From positions 372,001-436,000 of the forward strand of contig NZ_CP024969.1 of assembly GCF_002804025.1 (NCBI RefSeq): a DNA stretch of 64,000 nt. The letters run 5' to 3'. Shown here in pieces: positions 58,114 through 64,000 of this stretch. The notes below the pieces were generated by a model, which searched no databases, was not told the DNA's origin, and saw only the letters and a list, made by a program, of their open reading frames with translations. The DNA is from Mesoplasma tabanidae. Lineage in GTDB: Bacteria; Bacillota_I; Bacilli_A; Mycoplasmatales; Mycoplasmataceae. Position numbers and translations under genes: made by a program. Positions within the stretch are counted from its first letter, which is position 1, and every line of letters starts with the position of its first letter.

Positions 58114-58890
58114 ATGTTTCCCTATTTAGGAATTATTATTGCTTCAATCTTTGGTTATTTATTGGGTAGTGTTCTTTGATCAGTTCCTGTTACTAGATGA
58201 GTTAAAGGCGTAAGCATATACGAAGTTGGTTCAAACAATCCTGGAGCTACTAATACTGTTAGAATATTAGGAAAAAGATGAGGTTTAGCAGTTGCATTAC
58301 TAGATGGATTTAAAGTTTTAATAACTGCAGCATTTGCTATTGGTTTGTCAATGATACCAAATGAATTATTTAGTAAAACAAGTTATTTTATTCCGTGTAT
58401 TTTTGTTTTAATTGGGCATTGTTGACCAATTTGATTTAAATTTAGAGGTGGTAAAGCTGTTAGTTGTTTCTTAGGGTTATTAATTGTTGTAAATTACTTA
58501 TATTTCTTAATATTTTTTATTGTTTGATGAATATTTGCATTTAAATACCGTAAAGTTAGTTTATCTTCAATTATAGGAACAGCAACAATTTTATTGTTAA
58601 TGTGATTACCTTGAACCTATGGAGTAATGAACTATAGTATATTCAATGGTTATGATTCATTTATTGTCGCTTGGAATGAACATATTGTATTTAGTTTTTA
58701 CAATTTCTTTCATAAGTTTTCTTCAGAAATACATGGAACTAATTTTGCAGATGGAATGCTAACAGGTCAAATAGTGATTTTAATAGGTATGGTCATTTTA
58801 GTTCTAAGACACAAGACAAATATTATTAAATTAAAAAATAAAACAGAGGAACCAATATATCCAAAAAAACAAAAAAATACTAAAATGTAG
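58114..58890 (+). CDS. plsY: Glycerol-3-phosphate acyltransferase PlsY
   Basis: 258 residues with several membrane helices. The PlsY motifs are YLLGSVLWSVPVTRWV, VGSNNPGATNTVRILG and GHCWPIWFKFRGGKAV. It transfers acyl groups from acyl-phosphate to glycerol-3-phosphate, the first step of phospholipid synthesis at the membrane. The start follows AAAGGAT. A longer C-terminal loop than in typical 200-residue PlsY (about residues 170-215) is noted, followed by a basic tail. Confidence 0.92.
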
Positions 58891-58909
58891 CAATTTTTGC
58901 TGCATTTTT
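58882..58909 (+). terminator. Terminator after plsY
   Basis: AAAATGTAGCA pairs with TGCTGCATTTT (one G-U pair). It includes the plsY stop codon. Confidence 0.7.
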
Positions 58910-58941
58910 ATTTGCTATAATATTAAAAAGAGGTATTTTAC

Positions 58942-59433
58942 ATGAATAAAGCTTTAATAATAGTTGATTATCAATTTGATTTTGTTGATCCAAGTGGAAA
59001 ATTGTACGTACCAACTGCTGAAACTAAAAAAGAATATATAGAATCATTAATTACAGAATATAAAACTAATAATAATCTTGTTGTTGCAACTAAAGATGTT
59101 CATCCTGTTGATCATTATTCTTTTTCTGAATGAGGTGCACATTGTATTACTGGTACAAAAGGTACTAATTTATATTTTAATGATTTACAAGTTGATAAGA
59201 TTATTAAAAAAGGAACTAATAAAAATACAGAAAGTTATAGCGCATTTTTTGATGAAGCAGGAAATTCAAATAATTTAGATGAATATTTAAAAGTAAACAA
59301 TATAACTAGTTTAACAATAGTTGGAGTTGCTCTGGAAGTTTGTGTAAAAGCAACATTTGATCATGCAATTGAATTAGGTTATGAAACTATTATTGACTTG
59401 AAAGGTTGTGCAGGTTTTCAAGATAAAAAATAA
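58942..59433 (+). CDS. pncA: Nicotinamidase / isochorismatase family hydrolase
   Basis: 163 residues. The catalytic triad is present: Asp9 (LIIVDYQFDF), Lys51 (VATKDVHP) and Cys134 (GVALEVCVKAT). The Asp/His metal site is seen in DVHPVDHYSF. It converts nicotinamide to nicotinic acid for NAD salvage, which is important in organisms without de novo synthesis. The start follows AAAGAGG. It is separate from the following S1 gene by about 130 bases. Confidence 0.88.
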
Positions 59434-59561
59434 AAACTACAACATTTTGAAAGTAATTGATATAATAAAGTTAGTATTTGAACAAATTGAATCTTAAAAT
59501 TTTAACATTATAGTTCATAATTTTATCTATTTGATCAGTATTATAGAAAGTAGACGACAAA

Positions 59562-59798
59562 ATGAACAAAGTTATCTCAGTTAAAATTTCTGATATTGCT
59601 CCTTTTGGTGCATTTGCTATTTTTGAATTAGACGGTAAACAATACAAAGGTTTAATCCATATTAGTGAAATTGCTAACACTTTTGTAAACGACATTAACG
59701 ATTTCGTTAAAGTTGGTCAAGACGTTGAAGTTCTAATCTTAGAATTAAACGATGAAAAAGCTCAAGCAAAATTATCAATCAAAAAAGTTAACGCTTAA
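59562..59798 (+). CDS. S1 domain RNA-binding protein
   Basis: 78 residues, one S1 domain: MNKVISVKISDIAPFGAFAI, KGLIHISEIA, VGQDVEVLILELNDE and AKLSIKKV, the classical S1 beta-barrel sequence. It resembles the small S1 proteins (YugI/CvfD type) that bind the ribosome or mRNA. Codon use (several GTT, AAC and TTC) suggests good expression, but the ribosome binding site is weak. It has a 128-base leader in which no riboswitch is evident. Confidence 0.85.
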   Translation: MNKVISVKISDIAPFGAFAIFELDGKQYKGLIHISEIANTFVNDINDFVKVGQDVEVLILELNDEKAQAKLSIKKVNA

Positions 59799-59868
59799 TT
59801 AATAATTAACAAACTATGAAACCTAATTACGAAAAATCAAAATAATGATTAGAGTTTAAAATATTTAC

Positions 59869-59905
59869 AAAAAGACACAGTTATTTTACTAATTGTGTCT
59901 TTTTT
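59869..59905 (+). terminator. Terminator of the S1 gene
   Basis: AAAAAGACACA pairs with TGTGTCTTTTT. Confidence 0.8.
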
Positions 59906-60008
59906 ATATTTGTTAAATTACTTTTTAACTAATAATTTAACTTTTTAATTACAATTATAAACATGTTTAATAAACTTTTGAAAATTTAATATTTTTTTAA
60001 CTTTAATT

Positions 60009-60035
60009 AGTAAGCATATATTGCTTACTTTTTTT
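60009..60035 (+). terminator. Second hairpin with T-run
   Basis: AGTAAGC pairs with GCTTACT, then T6. Confidence 0.65.
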
Positions 60036-60065
60036 CTTATTATACTTACTGGCTGAATAAGAATT

Positions 60066-60116
60066 TAAGTGTTTTTCAACAAAATTATTGAAAGACTTGC
60101 TTTTTTTTTTTTTTTT
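60066..60116 (+). terminator. Third hairpin ending in T16
   Basis: AAGTGTTTTTCAA pairs imperfectly with TTGAAAGACTTG, followed by 16 T (60101-60116). Confidence 0.55.
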
Positions 60117-60198
60117 AGATAATTAACTCTAAGGTTTGAAAAATAAAAGTCAAAAGTCAAACCAGCAAAATATTAAAAATGATGTAGGAGAAAACAAA

Positions 60199-63087
60199 AT
60201 GGAAAAAAATATTTCAAAATCAAAGAGTGTTATGTTAAAAAATTTTAACAATAGCGCCGTGATAGTAGACCATTTTCATAAAAAATTTAAAGATATAAAT
60301 ATAGGACCATTTTCTTTTAATATAGAAAAAGGAAAAGTTACAGCATTGCTTGGAAGTAGTGGATCAGGTAAGAGTGTATTTTTAAACTCATTACTTGGTG
60401 CTACTTTGAACTATGATGGAAATATCTATATTAATGGTAAGGAACGCAAGAAAAGCAGTTCAATTGAAAATAACTCTAATGTAGGGTTTTACTCTCAAAT
60501 GGATTTCTCTTTATATTCAATTACAGCTTATGACTTTTTATACAATATGTGTAATGTTATGGGTTTAAATAAAAATTTAGTAAAGTCAAGAATTGAATAC
60601 TGATTAAAAAAGTTTGACTTATGAAATTCTAAGGATAAACCTTTAAATGCATTTTCATGAGGAATGAAAAATCGTATGAATTTAATTTTGTGTTTCATAA
60701 AAGAGCCAGAAATTCTTATTTTGGATGAACCAGGTGCAAATTTAGACTCTAAATGAAGAGGGCAGTCTTACAAAATACTAAAGGAGTTCAAAGAACAATT
60801 TAATAGCACAATTATATTAACAGTTCACAACATTGATGAAGTATATAATATAATTGAAAATTTTGTAATTCTAGAAAAAGGTAAACTATTATTCTCAGGA
60901 TCAAAAAATGAATTAAATTTATACAAGAAAATAAATGTTTCATTCGAGAAAGATGTTGTATTAGCAGAAGTTGAAAAGCTGTTAAATCAACATAATATTT
61001 TAACGTTTAATTTTGATTTAGTTACTAACTCGTTAGTTATTGGTTTAAAAGAACATCAAACATTTAATGATGCCTTAGCTATTCTAGAAAAGCATCATGT
61101 ACAACCAAAAGATGTAATAGCACAAGCTATTAATATGGATGCTATTTTAAAAGCTTTAGAAGATAAAGACAAACCACATAAACCAAAATATGAAGCGCTA
61201 AAAGAATATACAATTGATAGTTCAAATAATAAATCAGTTGATTTAGATAACGCAATGGACTTTTTAAGCAAAATAGAAGACAAATATAAAAATATTTTAA
61301 ATTTAAGTGAAGATGAAATTAAAGTTGGTTTATCAAATGATCATGTCTTAATAAGCGATGATTCAAGTACTTCAGCATCTGATAGTTATCAATCTTTAGT
61401 TTTAAGCGATACAATCTATGTTAGTGAAAAAGTCTTATCACCAGCTGAAATAAATACGATAAAAACTGATTTTTTTGATAAAGTACAAGAACTTAAAAAT
61501 TTAAAAACAGAAATAAATCAAATAATAGCTGAACAAAAAACTGAAATTGATTTAAATATCGATGATTTAAAAGATTACTTTGCAAAAGTTAAATTAGAGT
61601 CAGAAATAATTCATCAAGCAAAAAGAACATTTGAAGATGAAGCAGCTAATTTAAAAGTTCTTTTACAACAAACAGAAGCTGAAACTCAAAATTTAGAATT
61701 TAAAAAAACAGATTTACAAATTAAAATCGATGAATTAAAAGAACTACAAGATGAAATTATTTTAACTTCAGCTAATGAATATCAACAATTTGATTCAATA
61801 AAAACTGAATTTTCACTTAAGCTTGAAGATTTAAAAAAATATATTGAAAAAGTTAAGATTGAATCAGAAAATTCATTAACTTCTGAAATTGAATTAAAAA
61901 TGAATGAATTTAAAGAGTTCGAAAATCAATTCAAGGATTTAGTTGCTGTTCAAAAAGAAATTATTCAAGAGGAGATCAAAGACTTTAAGAGCTATTTAAC
62001 TCAAGTTCAAATTGAATCTGATGAAATTAATAATTCAAGAGATGTTTTAGATAAAGACTTAAGTGCGTTAAAACAAAGTAGAGAAGAATTCTTAGTTGAA
62101 ATTGAATTAGAACAAGAAGATATTGAAATTCAAAGACTTGATTTAAATTTAAAATTTGATGAATTGAAAAAATTACAAGCAGATATTGCTGTTGCAACAA
62201 TTAGTGAATATAAAGAAATTGATTCAATTAAAGCTGAATTCTCAAATAAACTTATAGATTTAAAATCTTATGTTGAAAGCATTAATGCAGAAACACAAAT
62301 TGTTCAACAATCAAAATCTGAATACTTGGAAAAAATTAAAGAATTTAAAGAATATCATGATGAATTTAATAAGACAGCTTTTGCAGAAAAAGAATCAATT
62401 AAAAATAGTATTTCAGAATTAAAAGAATTTATGCATCAAATTCAAATTGAATCAAGCGAAATTAATCAATCAAAAACTGAACTTGAAGAAGAAATAAAAA
62501 AATTGAAAGAAGCACAAAGCAATGTATTAGACAAAATTGAAATTGAAAATATTTCAACTCAATCAAGACGAAAAGAATTAGAAAGTCAATACAGTGAAAT
62601 CAATGCACTTCAAAGCAATATAACTTCAAAAGTTAATTTAATTAATGAAGGTTCATCAAGTATTAATGAATCTAATTTTGAAATTTTAAAATTGAAAGAA
62701 GAATTAGAAAAATTAAAATATCAAATGAGTGAACAACAAAATTTAAAGAGATATGCAAGTACACCACAAACATGAAATAATGGTTTTGATAATCTTAATA
62801 TGCAACAAGAAATGTGACAAAAACAAAGTGCAGCTTTATTTAAGGATCAAGAATTAGAAAAAATTAAATCGGATTTATACAAAGAAAAGAAATACTTTGA
62901 AGAATTAAGAAAAGAAATGATTTTTGAAAAAGAAATGAATCAAAAGTTAGCTAAATTTGATAATGAAATGAAACAACGTGAAAATGTTTTAGAACTTGAA
63001 AGAGTTAGACGTGAAATCCAAGAAGAAAAAAACAAATTAAACGAAGTATTGATGATGCAAAATTTATCAAGTAAATTCTTAAAATAA
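60199..63087 (+). CDS. ABC ATPase fused to a very long coiled-coil domain
   Basis: 962 residues from ATG 60199 (8 bases after TAGGAG); an upstream TTG at 60136 lacks a binding site. Residues about 20-235 are an ABC-2-type ATPase: Walker A LLGSSGSGKS (about 51-60), Q-loop GFYSQMD, signature FSWGMKNR (about 151), Walker B ILILDEPGANLD (about 172-183) and switch His in TVHNIDEV. A Ser/Asp-rich linker (about 300-420) follows, then about 540 residues of coiled coil. In the coil, units xELKxL...DLKxY...VxIES recur, starting near residues 428, 511, 568, 654 and 714, alternating about 57 and 85 residues. ABC exporter ATPases normally end near 300 residues; a tail like this suggests tethering to another complex or the cytoskeleton. 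A lipoprotein gene starts one base after its stop. No named family is claimed. Confidence 0.85.
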
Positions 63088-63088
63088 A

Positions 63089-64000
63089 ATGTTTAAAAAG
63101 ATACTATCATTAGGTTCTGCATTTATTGTAGGGTTTGCTTTAATAACTACTGGTTGTGGTCAAAAACCAAAAGAAAATAAACAAGAATATAAAGCAATAT
63201 ATGACTACTACATTCTTGGTGAATCTTTTAAGCAAGAAGTTGAAACAATATTTCATAATGCATTAGTTGAAAACCAAAATAAAATCATTTATATTGACCA
63301 AGTTATGCAACAAAGTGAAAATTTTGACTTTTTTACTCAGTTTAATTTACAAGAAATTAATCAACGCAAACAAAATCAAAATGTAACTTCTAATTATGAA
63401 CTTTTATCTAAAATAGAAAAAGATGCATTAACTAATGATTTAAATAAAATTACAAAAAATAGTAAACTAGATGAAACAATTTTAAATTCAATGAAACCGG
63501 AATTAAATTTTTATTCTATTATTTTGGATTTTAAAGAAGAAGATCAAAATTGATTTAAAGGATTAACTTATGATTTTAACAACATAGATTTTGGATACTT
63601 AAGTTTTGATAAAGAAAATAAAAATTATATTGCAAATGTTAATTTAGATTTAGTATTTACTTATCAATATATTGATATCAACAGCAATATAATTAATAAC
63701 AATTATCAAGAAGATATTGTTATAACAATTTCAAATCAAAATGACATAATTGAAAATTTAATGTTTGCAACTAATGAGTTAAGAGAAAATCTTATTAAAA
63801 ATAAATTTCAATGAGCATGATTTGATGCTTATGATCTCAGAATAAATGACTATGCTAGATTATTTAATTTAAAAAACAGTGATTTTGAAAATCTTTTTAG
63901 ATTTGATAAATTTGAAAAAAGCTTATTAAATTATATTTCTCAGCATAATACTAATTTAACTAAAACAACTCAAAATTATAATTTTGCTTTTAAAAATGAA
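63089..64000 (+). CDS. Lipoprotein, 3' end beyond window
   Basis: At least 304 residues. The signal peptide FKKILSLGSAFIVGFALIT ends in the lipobox TTGC (Cys23). The rest is hydrophilic, rich in Asn and aromatic residues (NFDFFTQFNLQEINQRK, WFKGLTYDFNNIDFGYL, FQWAWFDAYDLRINDYARL), with no known domain visible. It has no ribosome binding site of its own; ATG 63089 follows the stop codon of the ABC-coiled-coil gene by one base, so it depends on translational coupling. It is probably the surface component of that system, with a permease expected downstream. Confidence 0.75.

Larger units (their letters stand above)
59799..60198. other. Gene-free stretch with three hairpins and a T16 tract
   Basis: About 400 bases with no credible gene. 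It holds three hairpins ending in T-runs (59869-59905, 60009-60035 and 60066-60116) and a run of 16 T at 60101-60116. Triple termination upstream of the ABC-coiled-coil gene is unusual. A -10 box for that gene is not obvious. Confidence 0.6.

Noticed and set aside
59561-59562. Riboswitch or T-box in the leader of the S1 gene (59434-59561)
   Set aside because: No conserved motif or stable structure with a terminator could be recognised.

Overview
The window is AT-rich DNA from a Mollicutes bacterium that reads UGA as tryptophan. Nearly every long gene (parE, parC, xseA, dinB, the helicases, the lipoproteins) is open only if TGA is a sense codon; TAA and TAG are the stops. The lipoprotein families, the DUF285/BspA-type surface proteins, the GH18 chitinase-like lipoproteins and the MOLPALP-like lipoprotein next to an SGNH lipase lipoprotein point to the Mesoplasma/Entomoplasma/Spiroplasma branch or the neighbouring M. 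mycoides cluster. The genus is inference. I saw no rRNA, tRNA or CRISPR array.

Layout. 1-1935: 3' part of a Z1-domain helicase-like protein. 2034-6719: topoisomerase IV (parE-parC), followed by a broken AAA/OLD-like ATPase. 7622-16141: a decayed accessory zone with a GH18 pseudogene, an SF1 helicase-nuclease killed by an amber codon, a larger GH18 lipoprotein pseudogene and a HEPN/Abi-like pseudogene. 16392-20494 (minus): two tandem lipoprotein genes, an ABC ATPase and its permease. 20588-25484: two large unrecognised cell-surface proteins. 25580-28297: PLD-nuclease/DEAH-helicase fusion. 28443-34225: two BspA-like surface proteins built on 89-residue repeats with a 267-base period. 34252-37254: membrane protein, alpha/beta hydrolase, and a membrane-anchored GIY-YIG nuclease. 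37271-38723 (minus): DUF1700-like membrane protein and PadR regulator. 38879-42013: intact SF1 helicase-nuclease. 42038-43145: IS30-family element inserted in its terminator. 43165-43719: Abi-like protein. 43831-46690: recD2 and a small membrane protein. 46706-50970 (minus): membrane protein, SGNH lipase lipoprotein, MOLPALP-like lipoprotein. 51027-56523 (minus): housekeeping run ribF, nfo, nusB, xseA, xseB, tlyA, dinB. 56651-59798: membrane proteins, plsY, nicotinamidase and an S1-domain protein. 60199-end: an ABC ATPase fused to a very long coiled coil, then a lipoprotein cut by the window edge.

How it fits together. Housekeeping blocks (topoisomerase IV; xseA/xseB/nfo/dinB/recD2 repair; plsY; ribF; nusB; tlyA) alternate with accessory blocks of two kinds. 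One kind is surface display and scavenging: chitinase-like, SGNH, BspA-like and ABC-linked lipoproteins. The other is nucleic-acid-targeting, defence-like genes: Z1, two SF1 helicase-nucleases, PLD-helicase, membrane GIY-YIG and two Abi/HEPN-like genes. Several accessory genes are freshly broken by one base, often in short homopolymers. The two GH18 loci share a LacI-family-type operator motif.

The strongest leads are the ABC-ATPase/coiled-coil fusion, the SNIPE-like membrane GIY-YIG nuclease, the twin 267-base repeat arrays, the paired intact and dead helicase-nucleases, and the IS element duplicating a hairpin target.
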